From: Mycobacterium sp. E740
GTDB taxonomy: Bacteria > Actinomycetota > Actinomycetes > Mycobacteriales > Mycobacteriaceae
Assembly (NCBI RefSeq): GCF_001672895.1
Contig: NZ_LZKP01000051.1
Coordinates: 1-36,872, forward strand
Length of the DNA: 36,872 bases
Direction: 5' to 3'
The stretch's first letter is position 1; every line of letters starts with the position of its first letter. Below are positions 10,224 to 18,366 of this stretch, in pieces. Position numbers and translations under genes: made by a program. The notes under the pieces are model-generated. The model saw only the letters and a program-made list of their open reading frames with translations. It searched no databases and was not told where the DNA came from.

Positions 10224-11038
10224 ATCGGGCCTCGATGTGCCCGTCTCCGGATGACCGATCGAATGTCGGCGAACACCACATCCCAGCGATGCACAACGTC
10301 CTCATAGGTCAGCCGGATCACCAGAAACCCCAGCCCGGTCGCGACTCTGTCCCGGGTGCGGTCGACTTGGTACTTGCCCAGGTGGTGCTCGCGACTGTCG
10401 GCTTCGATGATGAGTCGATTGCCTACAAGGAAGTCGACGCGCCCCACGCCTGGAATCACCACTTGAGTTCGCAGGTGGATTCCGGCGGCCCGCAGTCGCA
10501 GTCTGATCATCGTCTCCGTACCCGACTCGCTTTTGGGGTCACACCGCTGGGCGAGGTCCAGACGGGCAAACCGGGACGCTGCCACGATGGATCTCGCGTC
10601 AGCCATCTCGATCATCCGCTTGTTCATCATCGAGTCCAGCACGACGACCAGCCCCTCCGCGTCGAGACAGTTCGCCGCGGACGCCGCCGCAGTTTCTATC
10701 GGATCGACCGCACCGGCGATCGGTGGATCCAGCCGGTACGGGTGGCAGGATCGAACTCCGGGATGCGACTGGCGTGCTCGCTCGGAGTAGCGGATGTGCA
10801 ATCCGGAATCCGGAACCCAGACACCGCGTAAGAGCAACGCCGACACGCAACTGAGGACACCGCCGGTCGAAACGGCGCGGACGACGCGAGGATTGGCGGA
10901 CGGACTGGCGTACCAACCCCGCCGCACCGAGAGCCAACCCTGTTTCTTGATCTGCGATGGTGACCATCCCGCCGTGCGCAACTGCGCCGCGGACGCGACC
11001 CCGCCATTCGCCGCCAGGATGCGGTCGATCGCTCCCAC
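10208..11038 (-). CDS. AbiEi-like antitoxin domain fused to a DUF559/Vsr-like nuclease domain
   Basis: Protein of 276 residues, starting GTG. The N-terminal ~60 residues (IDRILAANGGVASAAQLRTAG ... RGWYAS; quoted in part) look like the winged-helix domain of type IV AbiEi antitoxins. The C-terminal ~100 residues resemble DUF559/Vsr-fold endonucleases of the PD-(D/E)xK class: a conserved E in ESGTETMIR, then VGRVDFLVGNRLIIEADS supplying D and E/D residues, followed by a helix and a final strand. Solitary proteins of this build are common in mycobacteria, and no AbiEii toxin gene is adjacent. Function unproven; DNA binding or cleavage is an inference. It is convergent with groEL2. Confidence 0.75.
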   Translation of the reverse strand: MGAIDRILAANGGVASAAQLRTAGWSPSQIKKQGWLSVRRGWYASPSANPRVVRAVSTGGVLSCVSALLLRGVWVPDSGLHIRYSERARQSHPGVRSCHPYRLDPPIAGAVDPIETAAASAANCLDAEGLVVVLDSMMNKRMIEMADARSIVAASRFARLDLAQRCDPKSESGTETMIRLRLRAAGIHLRTQVVIPGVGRVDFLVGNRLIIEADSREHHLGKYQVDRTRDRVATGLGFLVIRLTYEDVVHRWDVVFADIRSVIRRRAHRGPITTSA

Positions 11039-11138
11039 CGTTCCATCGCAGCCGACAACCGTGGTGGTCGAAAGGACGCGCGTCCCAACCTGTGGATAAC
11101 CGGGTCGGCAGTATTGGGCTCGGTGCCGACGGGTCTGA

Positions 11139-11513
11139 TCACTTTTTGAGCGGCACGCAGTCGTGCAGGCAGTCGGGGCTCGTCGCGGCGGAATCCGACG
11201 TGGCCTTGCGGTGCAGGACCGCCCGTGTGGGCTCGACCGTCAACGTGTCACCCGAGCTGTGCGCGCGGCCGTCGACGATCAGCGAGTATCCGTCAACCGA
11301 GCGCGGCGGCCAGACGAGCGTGACGTCGGCATGCCGGGCAGTGTTCTCGCGGGTGTGCCTGCCGACGGTGCCGACGTCCAGGCGCCCGTCGCGGAACACC
11401 GGCTCGACGAAGACGGTGTGTGCGCGATAGTCGTCGCCGACGGACACCAGATAGGCGAACGCGAAGTCGTCCAGCTTGTCGGCGAGTTGGTCGATATCCA
11501 CCTTCACGCTCAT
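11139..11513 (-). CDS. Pyridoxamine 5'-phosphate oxidase-like (FMN split-barrel) protein
   Basis: Small protein of 124 residues. The pattern DFAFAYLVSVGDDYRAHTV near the N terminus followed by RHTRENTARHADVTLVWPP resembles the flavin/F420-binding split barrel of PNPOx-like proteins. Unusually, the C terminus has two close cysteines (CLHDCVPLKK), which might bind metal or form a disulfide. The ATG at 11513 gives the N terminus MSVKVDIDQLADKL. It is divergent from the SDR with a 42-bp gap. The family call is from overall pattern only; cofactor and substrate are unknown. Confidence 0.6.
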   Translation of the reverse strand: MSVKVDIDQLADKLDDFAFAYLVSVGDDYRAHTVFVEPVFRDGRLDVGTVGRHTRENTARHADVTLVWPPRSVDGYSLIVDGRAHSSGDTLTVEPTRAVLHRKATSDSAATSPDCLHDCVPLKK

Positions 11514-11544
11514 GAGCCGAGAATACGTCGGACCGGTGAAGCGT

Positions 11545-11550
11545 TAGGTT
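11545..11550 (+). promoter_or_regulatory. Candidate -10 element of the second SDR
   Basis: TAGGTT ends 5 nt before the ATG at 11556, consistent with a leaderless transcript. Confidence 0.3.
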
Positions 11551-11555
11551 CATGT

Positions 11556-12380
11556 ATGCCACTGCCTCCGCCGTCACCGACCACCACCGCCGTCGTCACG
11601 GGTGCCTCCTCGGGCATCGGTGCCGACATCGCCCGCGAACTGGCCGCCCGCGGCCACGGCGTCACGCTCGTCGCCCGCCGCGAAGACCGGCTACGCGACC
11701 TCGCCGCCGAACTCGGCAGAACCGTGCGGGCCGAGACCATCGCGTGCGACGTCGTGGACCCCGACGCACGCGCCCGCCTGTTCGACGAGATCGCCGACCG
11801 CGGTCTCACCGTCGACATCCTCGTCAACAACGCCGGCATCGGCACACTCGGCTGGATAGCGAAAGCGGAAGTCGCCGACGAGATCGCGCAGGTGCGCGTC
11901 AACGTCGAGGCGGTCATCGACCTGACCACCCGCGCGGTGCGGCAGATGGTGCCGCGCGGCCGCGGCGCGATCCTCAACGTTGGGTCGACCGCGGGCTTCC
12001 ACCCGTTTCCCGGACAGTCCGGCTATGCCGGGACCAAGGCCTTCGTCAAGGCGTACACCGAAGGCGTGCGCGCCGAGCTCGCGGGGACGGGTGTCACTGT
12101 CGCAATGCTCGCACCCGGACCGGTGCGCACGGAGTTCCTGCAGTCCGCCGGCATGGACGAGCGCAAGTTCGCGTCGGCATTCCCGAAGTTCATGTGGATG
12201 CCCTCGCGTGACGTCGCCCGGGTCGGCGTCGAGGCGCTGGAGAACGACAAGGGCACGGTGATCGCGGGCCTGCCCAGCCGACTCAGTACCCGTCTGCTGC
12301 AAGTGCTCCCGCGCCAGGTGGTGCTCAAGACGCTGGCCGGTCAGCATCCCGCGTTGCGACGCGACCGGGTGTCACGCTGA
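11556..12380 (+). CDS. Short-chain dehydrogenase/reductase
   Basis: Classical SDR of 274 residues. It shows TGASSGIG (cofactor motif, residues ~15-22), ILVNNAG, the catalytic Ser in NVGSTAG and YAGTK (Tyr-x3-Lys). APGPVRTEF follows as in DltE-like and mycobacterial SDRs. The Arg-rich VARREDRL after the second strand suggests NADP preference (inference). The open frame begins at 11163, but the region before 11556 is antisense to the neighbouring gene. MPLPPPSPTTTAVVTG is the natural N terminus. The stop overlaps the convergent CMD gene by 9 bp. Substrate unknown. Confidence 0.88.
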   Translation: MPLPPPSPTTTAVVTGASSGIGADIARELAARGHGVTLVARREDRLRDLAAELGRTVRAETIACDVVDPDARARLFDEIADRGLTVDILVNNAGIGTLGWIAKAEVADEIAQVRVNVEAVIDLTTRAVRQMVPRGRGAILNVGSTAGFHPFPGQSGYAGTKAFVKAYTEGVRAELAGTGVTVAMLAPGPVRTEFLQSAGMDERKFASAFPKFMWMPSRDVARVGVEALENDKGTVIAGLPSRLSTRLLQVLPRQVVLKTLAGQHPALRRDRVSR

Positions 12381-12923
12381 CGGCCAACGCCGCATCCAAC
12401 CTTCGACTGGCAGCGCCATCCCGTTGCACAGCGTGCAGATGGTGCGATACCAGCCGACCGCGACCAGCAACTCCATCCGCTGTTCGTCATCGAGGTTGTC
12501 GCCCAACGCTTTCCACGTTTCGTCCGACCACGAACCGGTGCGCTCGAGCTCGTCGACAGCGGCGATCAGCACCCGCTCGAAGGGACTCCAGCCGGGATCC
12601 GCTCCGGTGACCAGGGCGTCGCACTCGTCGTCACTGACGCCGGCGATCGGACCCCAGAAGGCGGCCTGGCCGCCCCACTCGTACTCGCACCGCACCAGGG
12701 CGCAGAGCCGCAGGATCGCGATGGTGCGTAGCCGGGCAGGCAGGCGGGCGTCGACGTAGAGCGATTCGCCCAGTTTCCGCAGTCGCGCAGCAAGATTCGG
12801 GTGTCGTTGCAGACAGCGCACCAGCAGCAGCGGCTCGTAGGTGCGGTCGGGATGGCCCCAACCGTTGATGCCTGCGGCGTCCTCGTCGCTGTACGGCGCA
12901 GCCAGCGGTGCGACGCGCGTCAT
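12372..12923 (-). CDS. Carboxymuconolactone decarboxylase (AhpD-like) family protein
   Basis: All-helical protein of 183 residues. The core RLRTIAILRLCALVRCEYEWGGQ (key: R-x2-E-Y-E-W after the helix, with one Cys) is the CMD/AhpD active-site helix, but the CxxC pair of peroxidase-type members is absent. It probably belongs to the uncharacterised, possibly oxidoreductase-associated subgroup. The ATG overlaps the stop of the upstream amidohydrolase (ATGA at 12920-12923), so the two are translationally coupled and may act on related compounds. A paralogue of the same length lies at 30375-30926. The remainder of the long open frame upstream is antisense to the amidohydrolase. Confidence 0.8.
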   Translation of the reverse strand: MTRVAPLAAPYSDEDAAGINGWGHPDRTYEPLLLVRCLQRHPNLAARLRKLGESLYVDARLPARLRTIAILRLCALVRCEYEWGGQAAFWGPIAGVSDDECDALVTGADPGWSPFERVLIAAVDELERTGSWSDETWKALGDNLDDEQRMELLVAVGWYRTICTLCNGMALPVEGWMRRWPSA

Positions 12924-14644
12924 ACCGCGGGAGCGGGTTGGCGGCCCCGGATCAGCCTGCCGGGACGTGCCGCCGTGGGTGTGCCGTTCTCTGCGATGAC
13001 CTCGCCCGATACGACGGTCGCGACGTATCCGTCGGCGCTCTGGTCCAGGCGGCGCCCGCCCGCGGGCAGGTCGTGGGTGATGACGGGTTTGCGCAACCGC
13101 AGCGCGGAGTGGTCGATGACGTTGAGATCGGCCTTGTAGCCCACCGCGATTCGCCCGCGGTCGGCGAGTCCGGCGACCCGGGCGGGCACCGACGTCAGCT
13201 CTCGCACGGTCTCGGCCACCGAGAGCCGGCCGGCTGCGCGGTCCCGCGACCAGTGCGTCAGCATGTACGTGGGAAAGCTTGCGTCGCAGATCATTCCGTA
13301 ATGAGCCCCGCCGTCGCCGAGACCGAGTACGACGTCGTCGCGGCGGATCAACTCCGCGACGGTGTCGAGGGTGCCGTCGCGGAAGTTGGCCAGCGTCACC
13401 AGCAGGATGGCGTGACCGTCGTCGTCCAGCAGTCGGTCGTAGGCCTCCTCCAACGGGCTGACGCCGCGCCCGCGGGCGCGGCTGGCGATGCTGTCGGTGC
13501 GCGGCGGCTCGTAGTTCGGCGGGTCGCCCAGCGGGAACATCCACTCGAACGCCTGCGCGGCGAACATCAGCGGATGCCCTTCGCCCGCTGGCTTGTCCGA
13601 CAGAATCCGTTGACGCACTTCTGGTTTGCGCATCTCGGCGACACGCTCGGCCAGCGGCAGGCGGGCCAGCTCCTGGTAGCTCGGGTACATCACGAACGGG
13701 TTGCCGGACAGTTCGAGGCCGAGCACCAGGCCGATCGGCCGGGGGAAGATCTGCGCGGTGATCTCGCCGCCGTCGATGTTGGCCTTCTCGACCATCGTCA
13801 GCGCGTCGAGGAAGAACGGCTCGCCGGCGTTGCCGATCGCCAACGTGAACGTCACCGGCAGACCGACCTGGGCGGCCACGTCGAACACCGTCTGCAGGAC
13901 CGGCTCGTAGTCACCGGCGACGAGGTCGGGCACGAACTGGATCAGGCCACCGCCGGCGTCGTCGACGCCGAGTGCGATCGCCTCGATCTCGGCGCGGTCG
14001 GCGTCGTAGCTCGGAATCGGGTGGCCGCTTTCGGTCTTGTGCAGCGTGAACCGTGACGAGGCGAAGCCGAGCGCACCGGCCTGCACCGCTTCGGCCGCCA
14101 GCTTGCGCATCATCGCGAGGTCCTCGGCGGTGGCCGGTTCCCGGTCGACACCGCGCCGACCCATCACGTACACCCGCAGCGGCGAATGCGGCAGCAGCGC
14201 GGCGACGTCGATGTCGCGGTGCCGCGCCTCCACCGCGTCGAGGAACTCGGGAAACGTCTCCCAGTGCCACGGCAAGCCGTCGACCATCACCACGCCGGGG
14301 ATGTCCTCGACGCCGGCCATGACGTCGACCAGCACGTCGTGGTCCTCCGGGCGGCACGGCGCGAAACCGACTCCGCAGTTGCCCATCACGACGGTGGTGA
14401 CGCCGTGCGCCGACGAGGGCGTGAGCCGGTCGGACCAGATGGCCTGACCGTCGTAATGGGTGTGCAGGTCGACGAACCCCGGCGTGACGAGCAGTCCGGT
14501 CGCGTCGATCTCATGTGCGCCGGGCTCGTCCACCGTCCCCACCGCGGCGATCACCCCGGCTGAGACGGCCACATCGCCGACGTAGGGTTCACCGCCGAGG
14601 CCGTCGACGATGGTGCCGCCCCGGATGACGAGTTCGTATGTCAT
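12920..14644 (-). CDS. Amidohydrolase, D-aminoacylase / N-acyl-D-amino-acid deacylase type
   Basis: Metal-dependent hydrolase of 574 residues. The N-terminal strand region YELVIRGGTIVDGLGG and the metal-binding GFVDLHTHYDGQ (His-x-His) are typical of the urease-like amidohydrolase superfamily. The mid-protein cysteine in MGNCGVGFAPC and the late LGDGGAHYG (metal/catalytic Asp region) point to the N-acyl-D-amino-acid deacylase branch. GRIAVGYKADLNVID closes the fold. Mycobacterial members are often annotated as D-aminoacylase with no proven substrate. GTG at 14647 is an alternative start one codon upstream. The CMD gene follows with a 4-bp overlap. Confidence 0.87.
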   Translation of the reverse strand: MTYELVIRGGTIVDGLGGEPYVGDVAVSAGVIAAVGTVDEPGAHEIDATGLLVTPGFVDLHTHYDGQAIWSDRLTPSSAHGVTTVVMGNCGVGFAPCRPEDHDVLVDVMAGVEDIPGVVMVDGLPWHWETFPEFLDAVEARHRDIDVAALLPHSPLRVYVMGRRGVDREPATAEDLAMMRKLAAEAVQAGALGFASSRFTLHKTESGHPIPSYDADRAEIEAIALGVDDAGGGLIQFVPDLVAGDYEPVLQTVFDVAAQVGLPVTFTLAIGNAGEPFFLDALTMVEKANIDGGEITAQIFPRPIGLVLGLELSGNPFVMYPSYQELARLPLAERVAEMRKPEVRQRILSDKPAGEGHPLMFAAQAFEWMFPLGDPPNYEPPRTDSIASRARGRGVSPLEEAYDRLLDDDGHAILLVTLANFRDGTLDTVAELIRRDDVVLGLGDGGAHYGMICDASFPTYMLTHWSRDRAAGRLSVAETVRELTSVPARVAGLADRGRIAVGYKADLNVIDHSALRLRKPVITHDLPAGGRRLDQSADGYVATVVSGEVIAENGTPTAARPGRLIRGRQPAPAV

Positions 14645-14654
14645 CACTCGAATC

Positions 14655-14660
14655 TACGAT
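14655..14660 (+). promoter_or_regulatory. Candidate -10 element of the VOC gene
   Basis: TACGAT ends 6 nt before the GTG at 14667, the leaderless spacing seen at several starts in this window. Confidence 0.4.
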
Positions 14661-14666
14661 GAGCCC

Positions 14667-15056
14667 GTGATCGATCACCTTGGAATCAACTGTGCGGACT
14701 GGGAGAAATCGAAGGCGTTCTACGACAAGGTCCTGGGCGTCCTTGGTTACACGCGCCAGAAGGACTTCCAGGTCGCCATCGGCTACGGCAGGGACGGCAA
14801 GCCCGACTTCTGGATCGGCGACAAAAACGCCGGAGACGCAACGGGCCCCAATCGGGAGGTGCACGTGGCTTTCCAGGCCGCCAGCACCGACGCCGTGCAA
14901 GCCTTCTACGACGCCGCGCTCGAGACCGGTGCCGAGTCGCTGCACGCGCCGCGTCTGTGGCCGCAGTACCACCCCGGCTACTACGGCGCCTTCGTGCGTG
15001 ATCCGGACGGCAACAACGTCGAAGCGGTGTTCCACGGCGCGCGACCGCAGGGCTGA
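14667..15056 (+). CDS. VOC (glyoxalase/bleomycin-resistance) family protein
   Basis: Protein of 129 residues in the vicinal oxygen chelate fold. The N terminus IDHLGINCADWEKSKAFYDK supplies the first metal His, HVAF opens the second half, and DPDGNNVEAVFH supplies the Glu. These families bind divalent metal and act on diverse small molecules; the substrate is unknown. The GTG at 14667 is chosen because the fold begins there and a TANNNT hexamer lies 6 nt before it; upstream in-frame codons are antisense to the amidohydrolase. It leads a run of closely packed genes (17 bp to DinB, then overlaps). Confidence 0.87.
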   Translation: MIDHLGINCADWEKSKAFYDKVLGVLGYTRQKDFQVAIGYGRDGKPDFWIGDKNAGDATGPNREVHVAFQAASTDAVQAFYDAALETGAESLHAPRLWPQYHPGYYGAFVRDPDGNNVEAVFHGARPQG

Positions 15057-15061
15057 CGTCG

Positions 15062-15067
15062 TACCGT
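15062..15067 (+). promoter_or_regulatory. Candidate internal -10 element of the DinB gene
   Basis: TACCGT ends 6 nt before the ATG at 15074. It may give an internal leaderless start within the VOC-DinB-PAP2 cluster. Confidence 0.3.
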
Positions 15068-15073
15068 CGAGAC

Positions 15074-15589
15074 ATGGCTGACTCAGACGCTGCGGCGGTC
15101 CGTGAACTGTTACGCGACTCGTTCACCCGGCTCATCGAGCACGTCGATAACCTCACTGACGGTCTGACCGACGAGACGGCCTTCTTCCGCCCCACGCCGA
15201 CGGCCAACAGCATCGCGTGGCTGGTCTGGCACAGCGCCCGCCAGCAGGACGTCCAGGTCAGCGACATCGCCGGCACCGAGCAGGTGTGGCTGCGCGACGG
15301 CTGGGTGGACCGATTCGGTCTCGACCTGCCCCGCGACGACATGGGCTACGGACACAGCCCCGAAGACGTGGGACGGGTTCGCGTGTCGGCCGATCTGCTC
15401 GCCGGTTACGCCCACGCGGTACACAAGGCGACGCTCGAATACATCGCCTCGCTGACGGTCGACGAACTGAGCCGCATCGTCGACGAGCGCTGGGATCCGC
15501 CGGTGACCGCCAGCGTGCGACTGGTGAGCGTCGTCGACGACGGCGCCCAGCACCTCGGACAGGCGGCGTACCTCCGCGGTATCGCGTGA
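15074..15589 (+). CDS. DinB / mycothiol-dependent isomerase-like protein
   Basis: Four-helix-bundle protein of 171 residues resembling DUF664/DinB_2 proteins. NSIAWLVWHSARQQD carries the first metal His, and DDGAQHLGQAAYLRG near the C terminus carries the last, as in DinB and maleylpyruvate isomerase folds. Actinobacterial members often use mycothiol, but that is family knowledge rather than something seen here. The stop overlaps the start of the PAP2 gene (TGATG at 15587-15591), so the pair is translationally coupled. Confidence 0.85.
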   Translation: MADSDAAAVRELLRDSFTRLIEHVDNLTDGLTDETAFFRPTPTANSIAWLVWHSARQQDVQVSDIAGTEQVWLRDGWVDRFGLDLPRDDMGYGHSPEDVGRVRVSADLLAGYAHAVHKATLEYIASLTVDELSRIVDERWDPPVTASVRLVSVVDDGAQHLGQAAYLRGIA

Positions 15590-16128
15590 TGCGGGTATGG
15601 CCGTGGGTCGGGCTCGCGGCGATGGCGGCGCTCGGCTGGGCGGTCCACAGGTCGTCGACGCCGGTTGACGACTGGTTTCAAGGTTTCCGCCAGACTCCCG
15701 TGCGCAGGCTGGCCGTGCTCGCCGACCCGCTGCTCCTGCTCGCCGTGTGGATGGTCGCTTCGGTGGTCGCCGTGGTGCGGCGGTGGTGGCGACTGGCGGC
15801 GACGACGGTGGTCGCGCCGTTCGTCGGCTTGGCGCTCGTCAGGCTGCTCAAGCCGGTATTCGCGCGCGAGAAGGGAGGCGGGTTCGCGTATCCGAGCGGA
15901 CACATCACGACGGCGACGGTCATCATCGGGCTTGCCGTCCTGGCGGTCGGAGCGGCGTGGTGGGCGGTCGCCGGCGCGGTAGCCGCCGTCGGGTTGGCGA
16001 TGGTCGGCGTGGGGGTGTCGTTCCACTACTTCACCGACGTCGTGGGCGGCGCGCTGCTCGGATCGGCGATCGTCTGCGCAGCGGCCGTCATCGCCCGGCC
16101 TGACTTGGTCGGTGGAAATGCCCGATAA
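15589..16128 (+). CDS. PAP2-type membrane phosphatase
   Basis: Integral membrane phosphatidic-acid-phosphatase-like enzyme of 179 residues with about five hydrophobic segments. The catalytic signature is recognisable: KPVFARE (motif 1, lacking the usual RP), YPSGH (motif 2) and SFHYFTDVVGG (motif 3, His-x3-Asp). These enzymes dephosphorylate lipid phosphates or prenyl diphosphates on the outer membrane face. It begins in a one-base overlap with DinB, and its end overlaps the start of the TetR gene. The longer open frame back to 15217 is a shadow of DinB. Confidence 0.88.
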   Translation: MRVWPWVGLAAMAALGWAVHRSSTPVDDWFQGFRQTPVRRLAVLADPLLLLAVWMVASVVAVVRRWWRLAATTVVAPFVGLALVRLLKPVFAREKGGGFAYPSGHITTATVIIGLAVLAVGAAWWAVAGAVAAVGLAMVGVGVSFHYFTDVVGGALLGSAIVCAAAVIARPDLVGGNAR

Positions 16129-16690
16129 GCCGCCGGGCTTGCGCGAGCGAAAGAAACTGCAAACCCGCGCGAGGATCCGGCGTGAAGCGTTCCGGCTGAT
16201 CCAGGAGAAGGGCTTTCAGGCCACGACGGTCGAACAGATCGCCGCCGCCGCCGACATCTCGCCGCGCACCTTCTCCCGCTACTTCCCGACCAAGGAGGCG
16301 GTGCTGATCTCAGATGATCACATCCCGCCGATCGTCGCGGCGTTCGTCGCGGCGCCCGCGGACATGTCGGTCATCGACGCCTACCGGCACGCCGTCGAGA
16401 CGACGTTCGCCTCGCTCACCGACGAGCAGCGCGAAGAGGCGATCATCGGGCAACGGCTGATGTACTCCGTTCCCGAGGTGGCCGGCCTGCTCTACGCCGA
16501 ATATGTCCGATTGATCGGTCTGATCGCCGACGCCCTGACGGAGCGCCCGGGGGCGCCGGTCGACCTCCTCGAGCGCCGGGTGCTTGCCGGGGCGATCGTC
16601 GGCGTGCTGATCGGCGCGTCCCACGGCACGCCGCTGCCCGGTGACCCCATCTCCGACAGCCTGCACGTGCTCGACCGGATGCTGAACTAG
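16112..16690 (+). CDS. TetR family transcriptional regulator
   Basis: DNA-binding repressor of 192 residues. The N-terminal helix-turn-helix is clear: LQTRARIRREAFRLIQEKGF, then TTVEQIAAAADISPRTFSRYF and PTKEAVL (quoted in parts), typical of TetR. The C-terminal ligand domain is generic. GTG 16112 or ATG 16118 (MPDKPPGL) could be the start; neither has a well-spaced ribosome site. The start overlaps the PAP2 gene. A perfect palindrome, TTGACACCTGTCAA, lies 20 bp past the stop and before the aldehyde dehydrogenase gene, so that gene is the likely target. Confidence 0.9.
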   Translation: MEMPDKPPGLRERKKLQTRARIRREAFRLIQEKGFQATTVEQIAAAADISPRTFSRYFPTKEAVLISDDHIPPIVAAFVAAPADMSVIDAYRHAVETTFASLTDEQREEAIIGQRLMYSVPEVAGLLYAEYVRLIGLIADALTERPGAPVDLLERRVLAGAIVGVLIGASHGTPLPGDPISDSLHVLDRMLN

Positions 16691-16710
16691 CGCGCCGGCC
16701 CGAACGCGAC

Positions 16711-16724
16711 TTGACACCTGTCAA
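16711..16724. promoter_or_regulatory. Perfect palindrome TTGACACCTGTCAA, putative TetR operator
   Basis: Six-base arms around CC, between the TetR stop (16690) and the aldehyde dehydrogenase start (16768). The left arm is itself a consensus -35 hexamer, so a bound regulator could block the promoter. Assignment to the neighbouring TetR is inference. Confidence 0.45.
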
Positions 16725-16755
16725 CCCCGGTGCGATCTGCGTCACACCGGACGGT

Positions 16756-16761
16756 TAGCAT
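16756..16761 (+). promoter_or_regulatory. Candidate -10 element of the aldehyde dehydrogenase gene
   Basis: TAGCAT ends 6 nt before the ATG at 16768, again the leaderless spacing. Confidence 0.4.
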
Positions 16762-16767
16762 GGGTTC

Positions 16768-18285
16768 ATGACTGCGACGTCCGACGTTGACCTGCCCGAC
16801 ACCAGCACCATCCACAACCCCGCGACCGGAGCCGCCGCAGGCACGGTGCGCTGGACCGATCCCGCCGACGTGCCCCGGATCGCGACCGGCGTACGCGAGG
16901 CGCAGCGGCAGTGGGAGGCGCGCGGCGCCAAGGGGCGTGCCAAGGTGCTGGCGCGCTACGCGATCTGGCTGGGCGAGCACCGCGACGAGATCGAGTCGCT
17001 GCTGATCAAGGAGACCGGCAAGTCGGCCGTCGACGCGGCGCAGGAGGTGCCGCTGCTGATCATGATCGCGTCGTACTACATCAAGACGATGGAGAAGGCG
17101 CTCGCTCCCGAACGCCGCCCGGCGCCGCTGCCGTTCCTGTCGATCAAGAAGATCGAGGTGCACTACCGGCCCCGCCCGGTCGTCGGAATCATCGCGCCGT
17201 GGAACTACCCGGTCGCCAACGCGTTGATGGATGCCTTCGGCGCACTGGCCGCCGGTTGCGCAGTGCTGCTCAAGCCCTCGGAGCGCACACCGCTGACCGC
17301 CGAACTGCTGCTGCGCGGCTGGCTGGACTCGGGCGCGCCGGAGGTGCTCGCCCTCGCACAAGGCGCCCGTGAGGTGTCCGAGGCGGTCATCGACAACTCC
17401 GACTTCGTCCAGTTCACCGGTTCGAGCGCGACCGGGGCGAAGGTGATGGAGCGCGCCGCGCAGCGGCTCACCCCCGTCAGCCTGGAACTCGGCGGCAAGG
17501 ATCCGATGCTCGTCCTCGAGGACGCCGACATCGATCTCGCCGCCCACGCCGCGGTATGGGGCGCGTTCTTCAACGCGGGGCAGACCTGTGTGTCGGTGGA
17601 GCGGGTCTACGTGCTCGACTCGGTCTACGACAAGTTCGTCGCGGCCGTGGTGCGCGACGTCGAGAAGCTCAAGATGGGTGCGGGTGAGGGCAACGACTTC
17701 GGTTCGCTGATCGACGACTCGCAGGTCGCCGTGACCGCCCGGCACGTCGACGACGCGATCGCCAAGGGGGCCAGGGCGCTGACCGGCGGCAAGCAGGGTG
17801 CCGGCGCGGGCAGCTTCTACGAGCCGACGGTCCTGGTCGACGTGGACCACTCGATGCTGTGCATGACCGAGGAGACCTTCGGCCCGACGCTTCCGATCAT
17901 GAAGGTCGCCAGCCTCGACGAGGCGATCCGGCTGGCCAACGACAGCCCGTACGGGTTGAGCGCCGCGGTGTTCTCCAAAGACATGGACCGCGCGAAAGAT
18001 GTTGCGCTGCAATTGGACTGCGGTGCGGTCAACGTCAACGACGTGATCTCAAACCTGATGTGTACGACGGCGCCGATGGGTGGGTGGAAGACGTCCGGCC
18101 TGGGCGCCCGCTTCGGTGCGGCCGAGGGCCTGCGTAAGTACTGTCGCCAGGAGGTCGTGGTGGCGCCGCGCACCAACGTCGGCGCGGGCGGGAACTACTA
18201 CAACAACTCGCCGAAGGCGCTGAAGCGGATGAACAAGCTGATGACGAAGCTGGCGCTGATCACCCCGAAGCGCGCCGCCAAGTAA
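16768..18285 (+). CDS. NAD(P)-dependent aldehyde dehydrogenase
   Basis: Aldehyde dehydrogenase of 505 residues oxidising an aldehyde to the carboxylate. It shows IIAPWNYPV (cofactor site), FTGSSATG, LELGGKDP with the general-base Glu, GQTCVSVER with the catalytic Cys at residue 274, and EETFGP. The sequence is closer in style to succinate-semialdehyde or long-chain fatty-aldehyde enzymes than to the second ALDH in this window (25809-27332). The basic C-terminal tail (KRMNKLMTKLALITPKRAAK) could associate with membranes. A TetR gene sits immediately upstream with a palindrome between, suggesting substrate-induced expression. Confidence 0.92.
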   Translation: MTATSDVDLPDTSTIHNPATGAAAGTVRWTDPADVPRIATGVREAQRQWEARGAKGRAKVLARYAIWLGEHRDEIESLLIKETGKSAVDAAQEVPLLIMIASYYIKTMEKALAPERRPAPLPFLSIKKIEVHYRPRPVVGIIAPWNYPVANALMDAFGALAAGCAVLLKPSERTPLTAELLLRGWLDSGAPEVLALAQGAREVSEAVIDNSDFVQFTGSSATGAKVMERAAQRLTPVSLELGGKDPMLVLEDADIDLAAHAAVWGAFFNAGQTCVSVERVYVLDSVYDKFVAAVVRDVEKLKMGAGEGNDFGSLIDDSQVAVTARHVDDAIAKGARALTGGKQGAGAGSFYEPTVLVDVDHSMLCMTEETFGPTLPIMKVASLDEAIRLANDSPYGLSAAVFSKDMDRAKDVALQLDCGAVNVNDVISNLMCTTAPMGGWKTSGLGARFGAAEGLRKYCRQEVVVAPRTNVGAGGNYYNNSPKALKRMNKLMTKLALITPKRAAK

Positions 18286-18366
18286 CGACGCCGTCGAGAG
18301 TACGGTTTCTGACGCGATCACTCGCGTTCTGTGTCGAGAGCCGAACTTTCGTTGAGGAGGATGCGC

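Noticed and set aside
10208..11138. Complete AbiE type IV toxin-antitoxin system
   Set aside because: No nucleotidyltransferase (AbiEii) gene is on either side; the neighbours are groEL2 and a PNPOx-like gene.
15217..16128. 303-residue version of the PAP2 protein
   Set aside because: The first ~124 codons are a shadow of the DinB gene in another frame; the start at 15589 overlaps the DinB stop.
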